This document shows, one piece after another, positions 8,637-17,645 of a stretch of DNA of 64,000 nt. The position numbers were made by a program, and so were the translations under genes. Positions within the stretch are counted from its first letter, which is position 1. Each line of letters starts with the position of its first letter. Source of the stretch: Phocaeicola abscessus CCUG 55929 (GTDB lineage Bacteria > Bacteroidota > Bacteroidia > Bacteroidales > Bacteroidaceae); the NCBI RefSeq assembly GCF_000312445.1, contig NZ_HE997183.1, positions 62,999 through 126,998 on the forward strand. The letters run 5' to 3'. A model generated the notes under the pieces. That model was not told the origin of the DNA, searched no databases, and was given only the letters and a program-made list of their open reading frames with translations.

Positions 8637-8644
8637 TATATTTG
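8637..8644 (+). promoter_or_regulatory. -7 element for asnA
   Basis: TATATTTG lies 31 bp before the asnA ATG. A TTTGG at 8609-8613 is a possible -33 element, with slightly long spacing. Confidence 0.5.
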
Positions 8645-8675
8645 CAAACTGAAAACAAAGTAAGTCTACGAAGGA

Positions 8676-9716
8676 ATGAGTTATCTTATCAAGCCCAAAA
8701 CGTACAAACGATTGCTCGATATGAAGCAAACCGAACGGGGTATCAAACAAATAAAAGATTTTTTTCAGGTAAACTTATCGTCCGAACTGCGCCTGCGAAG
8801 AGTGACCGCCCCGCTTTTCGTTTTAAAAGGAAGGGGGATCAACGACGATTTAAGCGGAAGAGAACGGCCGGTTTCGTTCCCAATCAAAGACTTAGGCGAG
8901 GCAAAAGCCGAAGTCGTCCACTCGCTGGCCAAGTGGAAGAGGCTGACGCTCGCCGATTATCACATCGAACCGGGATACGGTATTTACACGGATATGAATG
9001 CGATTCGCGCCGATGAGGAACTCGGCAACCTACACTCACTCTACGTGGATCAATGGGATTGGGAACGGGTGATCGACGAAAAAGACCGAACGATCGCCTT
9101 TCTGAAACAAATCGTCGTACGCATCTATGCAGCCATGTTACGGACGGAATTCATGGTCGGCGAAGCCTACCCGTCTATAAAGCCTTCCTTAGCCCAGGAT
9201 ATTCATTTCATCCACGCCGAAGAACTGCGTCGGCAATACCCGAATCTTACGCCGAAAGAACGGGAAAATGAAATCACCCGAAAGTACGGTTCCGTATTCA
9301 TCATCGGAATCGGCTGCCAATTGGGCGACGGCAAAACACATGACCTGCGCGCGCCGGACTATGACGACTATACGACGATCGACCCCCAAACAGGCCTGCC
9401 CGGCTTAAACGGCGATCTATTGGTCTGGGACAAAATACTCGACAGAGCCATGGAGGTCTCTTCAATGGGTATCCGCGTCGACAAGGAAGCACTACTCAGG
9501 CAATTGGAACTGAGCGGTTCGGAAGAACGGAAGGAGCTGTACTTTCATAAAAAATTATTGGCGAACGAATTGCCCTTGAGCATCGGAGGAGGCATCGGTC
9601 AATCGAGACTTTGCATGTTGTTTTTGCAAAAAGGCCATATCGGCGAAATACAAGCCAGCATCTGGCCCGAAGAGATGAAAGCACAATGTGAAGAATTGGG
9701 CATGCACCTCATTTGA
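8676..9716 (+). CDS. asnA: Aspartate-ammonia ligase (ammonia-dependent asparagine synthetase)
   Basis: At 346 residues it has the normal AsnA length. It starts MSYLIKPKTYKRLLDMKQTE and contains SSELRLRRVTAPLFV and the C-terminal GGGIGQSRLCMLFLQKGHIG, the ATP-binding, class-II-synthetase-like core with its conserved arginine. It makes asparagine from aspartate, ATP and ammonia in the cytoplasm. It has its own promoter at 8637-8644, diverges from the tRNA-Arg gene, and has no operon partner. Confidence 0.96.
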   Translation: MSYLIKPKTYKRLLDMKQTERGIKQIKDFFQVNLSSELRLRRVTAPLFVLKGRGINDDLSGRERPVSFPIKDLGEAKAEVVHSLAKWKRLTLADYHIEPGYGIYTDMNAIRADEELGNLHSLYVDQWDWERVIDEKDRTIAFLKQIVVRIYAAMLRTEFMVGEAYPSIKPSLAQDIHFIHAEELRRQYPNLTPKERENEITRKYGSVFIIGIGCQLGDGKTHDLRAPDYDDYTTIDPQTGLPGLNGDLLVWDKILDRAMEVSSMGIRVDKEALLRQLELSGSEERKELYFHKKLLANELPLSIGGGIGQSRLCMLFLQKGHIGEIQASIWPEEMKAQCEELGMHLI

Positions 9717-9766
9717 TTCGTTCTTCCCGGCAGACGAATCCGAAAACACTCAAGAGGAACTTACAT

Positions 9767-10534
9767 CTAAATAGAATCCGCTTCCGTATGATAACGATTC
9801 AAGTGAATACCGCGGACAATCATTCCTTTTTTCTTATTTCTCTCGTTCGGATAGAGATATACGAAGCCATTGACAGATTTGACGGTGTAGGCGGAATCGC
9901 AACTCAAGCATAAAAGATGTTTCCCGGAATCATAAATATCCATCGTTTTCCCGATAACGGAATCGTTCGAATAAACGACATTCATTCCCATGATGGCTTT
10001 CGTACTCCACTCAGGAATGAAACTAAAATCCATTTCCCAACAGAACTCATCTCTCGCATGGAAATTCGAATCGCCTGCGAGAGTGAAATCGATACGATTA
10101 TTGATCGGATCATCGGTCAGTAAATAAAGTCGATAACCTCTCCAAAGATCCACGCTATCTCCGGGAAGAGACACTTCTGTTTCCGAAGAATGCACGTTCA
10201 ATCGTCTCTGAATATCATCGCGTTCTCGCTTAAACCGTTTTTCCAACTTCGCATAGATTTCAGCCAAATCCGTAGCATGACGCGTATACCAGACTAAGGA
10301 GGAATCGAATCGGGCTTCCGTTATTTTATGTTTTTCGAATACGGATTGGCGCAGCAAATCTTTTTTATAGTTTTCGGCGTAAGGTATTCGGTCGCCCATG
10401 TTGTTCATGCGTTGATAATCATACAATACGTTCTCCATTTTTACGGGTGGAATGACATCGTCGGGGATTGGTTTGCCGCAACCGCCAACTGACAGCAACA
10501 CCCCTATCATCATCGAAGTGATTCCCTTCCGCAT
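9767..10534 (-). CDS. DUF4296 lipoprotein
   Basis: This 255-residue protein has a lipoprotein signal (lipobox VGGC, Cys about residue 19). The N-terminal half (MENVLYDYQRMNNM, then RFDSSLVWYTRHATDLAEIY) fits the DUF4296 family of Bacteroidetes outer-envelope lipoproteins of unknown role. The second half has a strand-rich region. It begins 12 bp after the lspA stop; co-expression with the lipoprotein signal peptidase is fitting but does not show its function. ATG 10534 is chosen because upstream codons of the frame offer only TTG. Confidence 0.75.
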   Translation of the reverse strand: MRKGITSMMIGVLLSVGGCGKPIPDDVIPPVKMENVLYDYQRMNNMGDRIPYAENYKKDLLRQSVFEKHKITEARFDSSLVWYTRHATDLAEIYAKLEKRFKRERDDIQRRLNVHSSETEVSLPGDSVDLWRGYRLYLLTDDPINNRIDFTLAGDSNFHARDEFCWEMDFSFIPEWSTKAIMGMNVVYSNDSVIGKTMDIYDSGKHLLCLSCDSAYTVKSVNGFVYLYPNERNKKKGMIVRGIHLNRYHTEADSI

Positions 10535-10546
10535 ATAGGCGTTCAA

Positions 10547-11176
10547 TTATTTTTTACCGTCTTTAAAAACCGTGCTCCAATACTTATGATAAAAAATCAA
10601 TAAAGCAAAAATCCCACAAGTAATCGAAGAATCGGCGACATTAAATATAGGACTGAAGAAAATAAAATGTTCTCCGCCCCAGATAGGCAGCCAATCAGGC
10701 CAAGAGGTATCAATGATGGGGAAATAAAACATATCCACTACCTTTCCCTGAAACCATGAACCGTAGCCCTGTCCTACAGGAACGAGAGAAGCAATATGCG
10801 AATTCGTACTTTCTTCGAATATAACGCCGTAAAACACACTGTCGATAATATTGCCTATGGCTCCGGCCAATATCAGTGACACACATACGATATATCCCGT
10901 TTTCAATCTTCTTTTTACACTATTGATCAAATACCACGAAATCAATATGACGGCAATGATGCGAAAACTCGTAAGGAATAATTTTCCGATTATTTCCATA
11001 CCAAAAGCCATCCCTCTATTTTCTGTGAAATAAATCTGGAACCAATCGGTGATATGATAACTTTCGTGATAATACATCGTGGTCTTGACACAGATTTTCA
11101 CCATCTGGTCGATCACCAACACTGCAATGATAATAATTACAGCCAATCGTCCTTTCGACAAAAAGTGTTTCACCAT
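10547..11176 (-). CDS. lspA: Lipoprotein signal peptidase (signal peptidase II)
   Basis: This 209-residue membrane protein has four hydrophobic segments. The two catalytic aspartates lie in the family motifs GNIIDSVFYG and FNVADSSI, and TENRGMAFG matches the conserved N-terminal motif. It cleaves prolipoproteins before the lipidated Cys in the inner membrane. It is slightly longer than the E. coli enzyme because of a loop between the motifs, as is usual in Bacteroidetes. It follows the dksA-like gene in the ileS operon. Confidence 0.95.
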   Translation of the reverse strand: MVKHFLSKGRLAVIIIIAVLVIDQMVKICVKTTMYYHESYHITDWFQIYFTENRGMAFGMEIIGKLFLTSFRIIAVILISWYLINSVKRRLKTGYIVCVSLILAGAIGNIIDSVFYGVIFEESTNSHIASLVPVGQGYGSWFQGKVVDMFYFPIIDTSWPDWLPIWGGEHFIFFSPIFNVADSSITCGIFALLIFYHKYWSTVFKDGKK

Positions 11177-11240
11177 AAGCAACGACTATGAACCGGAGGC
11201 TGTACCGGCGTGTATGTGATTGACACCACTTCCTCCTTTC

Positions 11241-11621
11241 TTATTTATTCCCTTTCTCCTTAGCTTCTATGCTCAGCGTAGCATGAGGAACGGCACGAAG
11301 GCGTTCTTTGGGGATCAATTTTCCGGTCATCCGGCAAATTCCGTACGTTTTATTTTCGATACGAACCAATGCAGCCTGCAAACTCTGAATGAACTTCAGC
11401 TGACGGGCTGCGAGGCGAGTTGTTTCTTCTTTCGAGAGCGTATTGGCTCCTTCCTCCATGACTTTATAGGTAGGCGAGGTATCGTCCACATCATTACCGT
11501 CTTGATTCATAATGCTACTCTTCAATTTGTTATAATCGCGTTGAGCAAGTTCCAACTTCTCTCGAATAATAGTACGGAACTCTTCCAGCTCTGCATCCGA
11601 ATATCTAGTCTTTTCTGCCAT
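11241..11621 (-). CDS. TraR/DksA-family protein lacking the zinc cysteines
   Basis: A 126-residue protein with the DksA layout: a long coiled-coil hairpin (residues 8-90, DDTSPT near the tip) and a C-terminal domain YGICRMTGKLIPKERLRAVPHATLS. Canonical DksA has a C4 zinc finger; here only one Cys remains (GICRMTGK), and no partner cysteines follow. It may still bind in the RNA polymerase secondary channel. The bacteroidetal homologues I recall share this reduced finger, so it is probably a family trait. It starts 5 bp after the ileS stop. Confidence 0.85.
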   Translation of the reverse strand: MAEKTRYSDAELEEFRTIIREKLELAQRDYNKLKSSIMNQDGNDVDDTSPTYKVMEEGANTLSKEETTRLAARQLKFIQSLQAALVRIENKTYGICRMTGKLIPKERLRAVPHATLSIEAKEKGNK

Positions 11622-11626
11622 AACAA

Positions 11627-14600
11627 TTAGATTTTAGAGTTATTTTCTCTTTTCACATTCACATAAAGCTTAAAATCATCAAATTCCAATTCCGTAGCAT
11701 CTTCCACGTTATCCAGCATTTTCAAAGAATTGGCTAATACTTGGTTGCAAATATAGGTATTATATTCTTGTACTGCACCGTCGCTTATCGGATTTTTTGA
11801 TAATTCAACATTTATTCTATCCGTAATTTCAAATCCGCTGCTCTTACGGATATTCTGAATACGGTTGACCAACTCCCTCGCCATACCTTCCTTGCGAAGT
11901 TCATCTGTGATAGTCACTTCCAGAGCGACAGTCAGCTTACCTTCGTTCGCTACTTCCCAGCCTTGAATATCCTGGTTAAAGATTTCCACATCATCCAACA
12001 CGATAGTTACAGGAGCATCGGATAGCATGAAAGTATATCGACCGTTTTTTTCGAAATCGGCGATTGCATCTTGAGACATGTTAGCTACCGCATCGGCGAT
12101 AGCTTTCATCTGTTTGCCGAACTTCGGTCCTAATTTCTTAAAATTGCATTTCACCTTTTTTACAAGGATGCCGGTCGTTTGATCAAGCAACTGGATATCT
12201 TTCACGTTAACTTCATTCATGATCAATTCTTTGACGGCATCTATATGGCGACGTTGATCCTCGTCGATCAGAGGAATGATAATGCTTTGTAGCGGTTGGC
12301 GCACTTTGATATTCACTTTTCTGCGCAGCGCCAAGGTCATGGAGGTTACCTGCTGTGCCATTTCCATGCGCGCTTCCAGTTCTGAATCGATCAGTGAAGT
12401 ATCGGCAACGGGAAAGTCCGTCAGGTGAACCGATACGGCATTGTTTCCTCGTCCGGTGACCTCAGTCAGATCCTTATAAAGCATATCCGCATAAAACGGA
12501 GCGATCGGAGCCATCAATTTGGCGACAGTTTCCAGACAGGTATATAACGTTTGGTAGGCGGCTACCTTATCTTCCGACATGGCGTTCCCCCAGAAACGTT
12601 TACGATTCAACCGAACATACCAATTACTCAAATTGTCGGTTACGAATTCATTGATCAAGCGTCCCGCTTTCGTCGGCTCGTAATCGGCTAAAGCGACATC
12701 GACGTTCCTGATCAGCGTATTCATTTCGGAAATGATCCAGCGATCGATCTCCGGGCGTTTATCTACGGGTACCTCCGGTTCGGAATAAGTAAAGCCGTCC
12801 ACGTTGGCATACAAAGCAAAAAACGAATAGGTATTAAACAAGGTACCGAAAAATTTACGCTTCACCTCATCCACGCCTGCTTCATCAAACTTCAAATTAT
12901 CCCACGGAGCCGAATTGGTAATCATGTACCAACGGACGGGATCCGATCCGAACTTCTCGATTTCGCCGAAAGGTTCTACGGCGTTCCCCAAATGCTTCGA
13001 CATCTTATTACCCTCCTTATCCAATACCAAACCATTAGAAATGACGTTCTTGAAGGCTACGCTGTCGAATACCATCGTAGCGATAGCATGCAGCGTGAAA
13101 AACCAACCGCGGGTCTGGTCTACGCCTTCGGCGATAAAATCGGCAGGAAAGTAAGAACGGTTATCCACAATTTCCTTGTTTTCGAAAGGATAATGCAACT
13201 GAGCATAGGGCATGGAACCGGAGTCAAACCAAACGTCGATCAAATCTTCTTCCCGTTTCATCGGTTTGCCGCTTTCCGAAACGAGCACGATTTCATCCAC
13301 ATACGGACGATGCAAATCTATCTTTTCGTAATTCTTCCGGTCATATACGCCGGGGACAAAACCGGCTTCCTTATACGGATTGGATTTCATGAATCCGGCT
13401 TCGACAGATTTTTCTATTTCGTTATACAATTCCGCTACAGATCCCACGCAGATTTCCTTACCGTCTTCGTCGCGCCAGATAGGTAAGGGAGTACCCCAAT
13501 AGCGGGAACGGCTCAAATTCCAATCATTCAAATTCTCGAGCCATTTTCCGAATCGGCCGGTACCCGTATATTCGGGTTTCCAATTGATGGTTCTGTTCAA
13601 TTCGATCATGCGTTGTTTAGCTGCCGTCGAGCGGATGAACCAGCTATCTAAAGGATAGTAGAGAACCGGTTTGTCCGTCCTCCAACAATGGGGATAATTG
13701 TGCACATGCTTTTCTATTTTGAATGCCTGATTATCCTGCTTCATTCTCATGCTGACATAGATATCGAGCGATTCCGCAGCGTCAGAGGCTTTCTGATCCC
13801 ATTTGCCATCGACGGTGAAAAACGGATCATAAGCATTCTTTACCCAACGCCCTTCGTATTCTTTATACAAATCGCTGACACAGGCATCTCTGAAGGTGTC
13901 GTCCATCTCGTGCAACACATAAAATTTCCCTGTCAAATCGACCATCGGACAGGGTTTGCCTTTCTTATTGATAATAAACAACGGAGGAATACCCGCTGCA
14001 TGGGCTACTTGGGCGTCGTCGGCGCCAAAAGTAGGCGCGATATGAACGATGCCCGTACCGTCTTCCGTAGTGACATAATCGCCGGGAATAACCCGGAAAG
14101 CCTGTTCGCAAGCGATCGTCCAGTTTCCTTTTTCATCGACTTCGACGGGTTTTACCCACGGAAAGAGTTGTTCGTATCTCATGCCGACCAGATCTGTTCC
14201 CTTATATTGTCCCACGATCTTAAACGGAATCAATTTATCTCCTTTTCGATAATTTTCCAAAGGCAAATTCTCCGCTTTTCGATCGAAATGAGTATAGAGT
14301 AGAGCCTGGGCTAACACTACCGTCATTTTCTCACCGCTATACCCATTGTAGGTTTGAACGGCTACGTAATCGATCTTCGGACCCACGCAGAGCGCAGTAT
14401 TCGAGGGGAGCGTCCACGGCGTCGTGGTCCAAGCGATAAAATAAGGAGTCCCCCACTCGTTCATTTCGGGTTTGGGGTCGAGCATTTTAAACTGAGCAAT
14501 CACCGTCGTATCTTTCACATCCCGGTAGCACCCCGGCAAATTCAACTCATGCGAACTCAATCCTGTTCCGGCAGCCGGCGAATAGGGCTGGATGGTATAG

Positions 14601-15130
14601 CCTTTATACAACAGATTTTTATCATACAATTGTTTCAATAACCACCACAACGTTTCTATGTAGCGATTATCGTACGTAATATAAGGATTTTCCGTATCCA
14701 CCCAATATCCCATTTTATGAGTCAGATCCGTCCACTCTTTCGTATATTTCATCACATCTTTCCGGCAAGCCGCATTATAGTCGGCCACCGAAATGGTCTT
14801 GCCAATATCTACTTTAGTAATGCCTAACGTTTTTTCCACGCTCAGTTCGACCGGCAATCCGTGTGTATCCCATCCCGCCTTGCGTTTAACCAGAAAGCCT
14901 TTCATGGTTTTATAACGACAAATAGTGTCTTTAATCGCCCGCGCCATGACATGATGAATACCGGGCATTCCGTTGGCGGACGGAGGCCCCTCGTAAAACA
15001 CAAAAGAAGGATATCCTTCCCGTTCCGTCATACTTTTCGCGAATACGTCGTTCTCATCCCATTTTTTCAAGATATCTTTATTCACTTGAGAAAGGTCTAA
15101 CTGGGAGTGTTCGGCAAATTTTTCAGTCAT
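11627..15130 (-). CDS. ileS: Isoleucyl-tRNA synthetase, eukaryote-like (IleRS2) type with GIHH signature
   Basis: The 1167-residue length and the N-terminal MTEKFAEHSQLDL fit the longer IleRS of this phylum. The Rossmann core has KAGWDTHGLPVE and GNKMSKHLGN (the KMSKS loop). The first class-I signature, normally HIGH after ANG-xx, reads ANGMPGIHH (residues 57-60, bases 14951-14962): the first and third positions are exchanged. The large editing domain (TTTPWTLPSNTALCVG) and anticodon-binding region are present. ATG 15133 is an equal start candidate (two adjacent ATGs after GGAAATAGA). It leads the operon ileS, dksA-like, lspA, DUF4296. Confidence 0.96.
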   Translation of the reverse strand: MTEKFAEHSQLDLSQVNKDILKKWDENDVFAKSMTEREGYPSFVFYEGPPSANGMPGIHHVMARAIKDTICRYKTMKGFLVKRKAGWDTHGLPVELSVEKTLGITKVDIGKTISVADYNAACRKDVMKYTKEWTDLTHKMGYWVDTENPYITYDNRYIETLWWLLKQLYDKNLLYKGYTIQPYSPAAGTGLSSHELNLPGCYRDVKDTTVIAQFKMLDPKPEMNEWGTPYFIAWTTTPWTLPSNTALCVGPKIDYVAVQTYNGYSGEKMTVVLAQALLYTHFDRKAENLPLENYRKGDKLIPFKIVGQYKGTDLVGMRYEQLFPWVKPVEVDEKGNWTIACEQAFRVIPGDYVTTEDGTGIVHIAPTFGADDAQVAHAAGIPPLFIINKKGKPCPMVDLTGKFYVLHEMDDTFRDACVSDLYKEYEGRWVKNAYDPFFTVDGKWDQKASDAAESLDIYVSMRMKQDNQAFKIEKHVHNYPHCWRTDKPVLYYPLDSWFIRSTAAKQRMIELNRTINWKPEYTGTGRFGKWLENLNDWNLSRSRYWGTPLPIWRDEDGKEICVGSVAELYNEIEKSVEAGFMKSNPYKEAGFVPGVYDRKNYEKIDLHRPYVDEIVLVSESGKPMKREEDLIDVWFDSGSMPYAQLHYPFENKEIVDNRSYFPADFIAEGVDQTRGWFFTLHAIATMVFDSVAFKNVISNGLVLDKEGNKMSKHLGNAVEPFGEIEKFGSDPVRWYMITNSAPWDNLKFDEAGVDEVKRKFFGTLFNTYSFFALYANVDGFTYSEPEVPVDKRPEIDRWIISEMNTLIRNVDVALADYEPTKAGRLINEFVTDNLSNWYVRLNRKRFWGNAMSEDKVAAYQTLYTCLETVAKLMAPIAPFYADMLYKDLTEVTGRGNNAVSVHLTDFPVADTSLIDSELEARMEMAQQVTSMTLALRRKVNIKVRQPLQSIIIPLIDEDQRRHIDAVKELIMNEVNVKDIQLLDQTTGILVKKVKCNFKKLGPKFGKQMKAIADAVANMSQDAIADFEKNGRYTFMLSDAPVTIVLDDVEIFNQDIQGWEVANEGKLTVALEVTITDELRKEGMARELVNRIQNIRKSSGFEITDRINVELSKNPISDGAVQEYNTYICNQVLANSLKMLDNVEDATELEFDDFKLYVNVKRENNSKI

Positions 15131-15203
15131 CATTCTATTTCCTTTTTCCGCTCTTTTGCCAAGCCCGCGATGCGGCCCGCTGCAAGCCTCCATTTTTAGG
15201 GGG

Positions 15204-15211
15204 CAAATTTA
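15204..15211 (-). promoter_or_regulatory. -7 element for the ileS operon
   Basis: TAAATTTG on the minus strand matches TAnnTTTG and gives a leader of about 65 nt. Its position supports the start near 15130 rather than the open frame up to 15193. Confidence 0.45.
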
Positions 15212-15715
15212 TAAGATTTTTGGTTATTCCGAAAGTTTTGGCTGCTGTTTTTTATTTCCCGTTTTACTTTCCTATTTTTTACAGAAAATTGTTAAATTCC
15301 TGTTTTCAGCATCCGACTTTCCATACGGGATGGGATTATTTCGCGCGCACTATCAAAGACAGACAAACATATACTGAGAAATTGATCAAGAAGTAAAAAA
15401 CGAAAAATCCTTCGAACGTTGATTTGGTTGCTTGTTGAAATGTTTTCGATTAAGCAAATTTACGTTCTTTGCCCGAAAAAAATGATGAATAGTATGAAGA
15501 ACAAATAGTGAAAAGTGAAAAAGTCAATCCCATAGATTTGAATATATCAAATTAGAAATTTACATTCGCAATGGATTCATAATAAACACCACTATAAAAA
15601 CAACAAAAGACACCCCGCCATACTCTTCGGTAGCGCTCCTGAAAACCGCACTTCGGAGGCGCAGCACAATAATCGATTCGGAAAACGAATAAGTTACAAA
15701 CTAAAAAAGGAAGAC
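15212..15715. other. Gene-free stretch, nothing recognised except a small hairpin
   Basis: AT-rich DNA without a convincing frame. Near 15630-15655 the pieces GCGCTCC and GGAGGCGC can form an imperfect hairpin just upstream of the broken gene at 15716. Confidence 0.5.
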
Positions 15716-15859
15716 ATGAAAAACGAAAACTATTTTATGGATCAGCGCTCTGTTCCTGCTGTTCGTTGGGATGGGAAAGATGATAAGATACCTTCCGAAC
15801 TGCTCGGAACATGGAAACTACTCGACTTCGGAAATATAGTATTCAGGGGAAACAAACAA
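15716..15859 (+). pseudogene. Frameshifted small secreted protein (lipocalin-like start)
   Basis: The ATG at 15716 leads into a poor frame. Shifted by one base the DNA encodes a good signal peptide (KTKTILWISALFLLFVG), and the original frame then resumes with KIPSELLGTWKLLDFG, the kind of opening seen in small lipocalin-like/DUF4488-type exported proteins. At least two indels are needed to join them, and the mature part stops after about 25 residues. I read it as a decayed gene; the family assignment is weak. Confidence 0.45.
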
Positions 15860-16145
15860 ATGATGATGAAACGTACTGTTTTATTAATAAGGTTTCTTAT
15901 GGGCATCTCCTTTTTCGGTTAAAGCGCAGATAAGTATCGATGAAGAGCCGACGAGCTTCAGGGAAAATATACTTTTCAATTCTCAGGTTTCACGGAATAT
16001 TAAAATAATGCCTACATTGGATATGAACCACATCGAGCAGGAAGATGTGGAAGATAAAACAAATGGAAACGCCTTACTCTTATTCCTATTTGTGACCATT
16101 CATCGTCGCCCCTATAGCGGGTATAGGTCATGGTGGCCTTACTGA
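15860..16145 (+). pseudogene. Frameshifted N-terminus of a secreted protease-like protein
   Basis: ATGATGATGAAACG begins a signal-peptide-like stretch (KRTVLLIRFLMGISF), interrupted by a TAA; one base out of frame it continues PFSVKAQISIDEEPTSFREN and MPTLDMNHIEQEDVEDKTNG before degenerating and stopping at 16143-16145. The motif MP-LD----EQED resembles, from memory, the N-terminal prodomain of secreted Bacteroidetes lysyl-endopeptidase/trypsin-like proteases that often use type IX secretion. The catalytic domain is absent. Confidence 0.4.
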
Positions 16146-16285
16146 CTCCACAAAGCTCCTACGGGCGTATGGCAAACAATCTGTTCCAGCCCGTCTGGCT
16201 ATGGGGAAATAATGTCTTGACCGCTCTGACCGGACACTCCGAATCCAAAAATAAATTATCAACACAAAAGCTTATGAAAAGCTAA
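16142..16285 (+). pseudogene. Short orphan coding remnant (membrane protein-like)
   Basis: An open frame to TAA 16283-16285 encodes YGRMANNLFQPVWLWGNN and then a polar tail. The composition looks protein-like and recalls a segment of membrane-bound 4Fe-4S proteins, but I cannot confirm this. It has no start, and it sits directly after the protease-like remnant. Confidence 0.25.
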
Positions 16286-16289
16286 CAAG

Positions 16290-17615
16290 TTAATCCCACA
16301 GCGTGAGCAAGTCGGTCTCGCACAAATAAAGATGCGTATAGCCAGCGAGCACATTTTTATACCGAAGCAAGGGCGCATTCATGTCAATGCTGTACGTATT
16401 TCCAACCTTCCATGCCAATAGTGAATGGGGATAATGGTTGCATGCAGTATAATGAAATTCATAGCCTCGAAGGTAATGTCGGTTATAACTAACCTGACGA
16501 TAACCCGATCGAATCTTCGCACCATCCATAGTAATATCGATCGGGAGAACGTTCGCCATCTCGTATGCCGTTCCGCCTTCCCTTGTCGAGAGCGAGCGCG
16601 CCAACAGGACCATTCCTCCGTCTTCGGCCAGAATTCTGCCGCCTGCTTCGGCGAAGTCTTTGATGTCGTTCAACAATTTCCGACGGCGATAGATCTGTCG
16701 GGCGAACAGTTCGGGATAACCTCCCGGCAGATAAACGATATCTGCTTCCGGCAGGTTTCTTCCGTAAATCGGGCTAAAGCGAAGGATGCTTCCCCATTTC
16801 ATCCAGTGCAGGATATTCTCGTGATAGGTCAGTTTAAAGGCAGGATCATCGGCCACGGCGATCCTCAACGTTTTCCTGTTCCGTAAGAAGCTTTCGACAT
16901 CAGTTTCTTCCTTATACGGCAATGTATACTCGACGGGGAAACTACGCTGCGCTTCCTCCAAGAGTTTATCTATCTCCACTCCTTTTTCGAGATAAGAAGC
17001 CGCCACGTCGAAGACATCACTCAAGCTTCGCATTTCTTTCGAGGTGAAGCAATGATGTTTCGAAGGAATTTTCAGCTGCTCGTCGTCGGGAAGGTAGCCA
17101 AGGCAATTCACACCCGCATCGTTGCACGCCCTGCGTAAGAAGGAATAGTGTTCCCAAGAGGCAACCTGGTTGAAAACGACGCCTACGATCCGGACAGCTG
17201 CATAGAATTGTTTGAAACCGAAAATGGCTGCAGCGACAGAATAAGTAGCGGCCTTTGCATTCACGACCAGCAATACGGGGATCTTCAGAAAGCCGGCGAT
17301 CGAAGCACTACTCCCCGTCATGCGATCGTAACCGTCGAACAGTCCCGACGTTCCTTCCGTCAGACAAATGTCGGCAGACTCGCCGTACCTGTTATAGAGG
17401 CGCTGGATACGCGAACGGGAGGCGACCCATGGATCCAAGTGAAACGAGGGCTTCTCCGAAGCGCAGGCCAGCAACTGCATATCGATAAAGTCGGAACCGC
17501 TTTTAAACGATTGCACATGCATGCCTTGCTTCATCAACAAGCGTATCAATCCTCCCGCAAAAACAGTCTTCCCGCTGTTCGGCGTCAAAGATCCTATCAG
17601 TAGTTGTGGTTTCAT
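16290..17615 (-). CDS. cobB: Cobyrinate a,c-diamide synthase-like protein (CobB/CbiA) with Asp replacing the catalytic Cys
   Basis: This 441-residue protein has an N-terminal dethiobiotin-synthetase-like ATPase (IGSLTPNSGKTVFAGGLIR; SFKSGSDFID) and a C-terminal class I amidotransferase-like domain ending GYEFHYT and NVLAGYTHLYL. The family amidates cobyrinate side chains using glutamine. At the nucleophile elbow the usual AECGG is AEDGG (Asp332, codon at 16620-16622), so glutamine hydrolysis should fail; it might use free ammonia, do something else or be decaying. Cys to Asp from a TGC or TGT codon needs two base changes. No other cobalamin-synthesis gene is nearby. The ATG at 17615 (MKPQLLIG) is preferred over 17636. 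Confidence 0.85.
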   Translation of the reverse strand: MKPQLLIGSLTPNSGKTVFAGGLIRLLMKQGMHVQSFKSGSDFIDMQLLACASEKPSFHLDPWVASRSRIQRLYNRYGESADICLTEGTSGLFDGYDRMTGSSASIAGFLKIPVLLVVNAKAATYSVAAAIFGFKQFYAAVRIVGVVFNQVASWEHYSFLRRACNDAGVNCLGYLPDDEQLKIPSKHHCFTSKEMRSLSDVFDVAASYLEKGVEIDKLLEEAQRSFPVEYTLPYKEETDVESFLRNRKTLRIAVADDPAFKLTYHENILHWMKWGSILRFSPIYGRNLPEADIVYLPGGYPELFARQIYRRRKLLNDIKDFAEAGGRILAEDGGMVLLARSLSTREGGTAYEMANVLPIDITMDGAKIRSGYRQVSYNRHYLRGYEFHYTACNHYPHSLLAWKVGNTYSIDMNAPLLRYKNVLAGYTHLYLCETDLLTLWD

Positions 17616-17645
17616 TCTCCGTCTTTTGCCTGACAACGCCCAACC

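Noticed and set aside
11627-15130. ileS as a candidate for horizontal transfer because of its length and motif
   Set aside because: It sits in an ordinary operon with dksA-like and lspA, and the long IleRS form is expected in this phylum; I see no boundary or compositional break.
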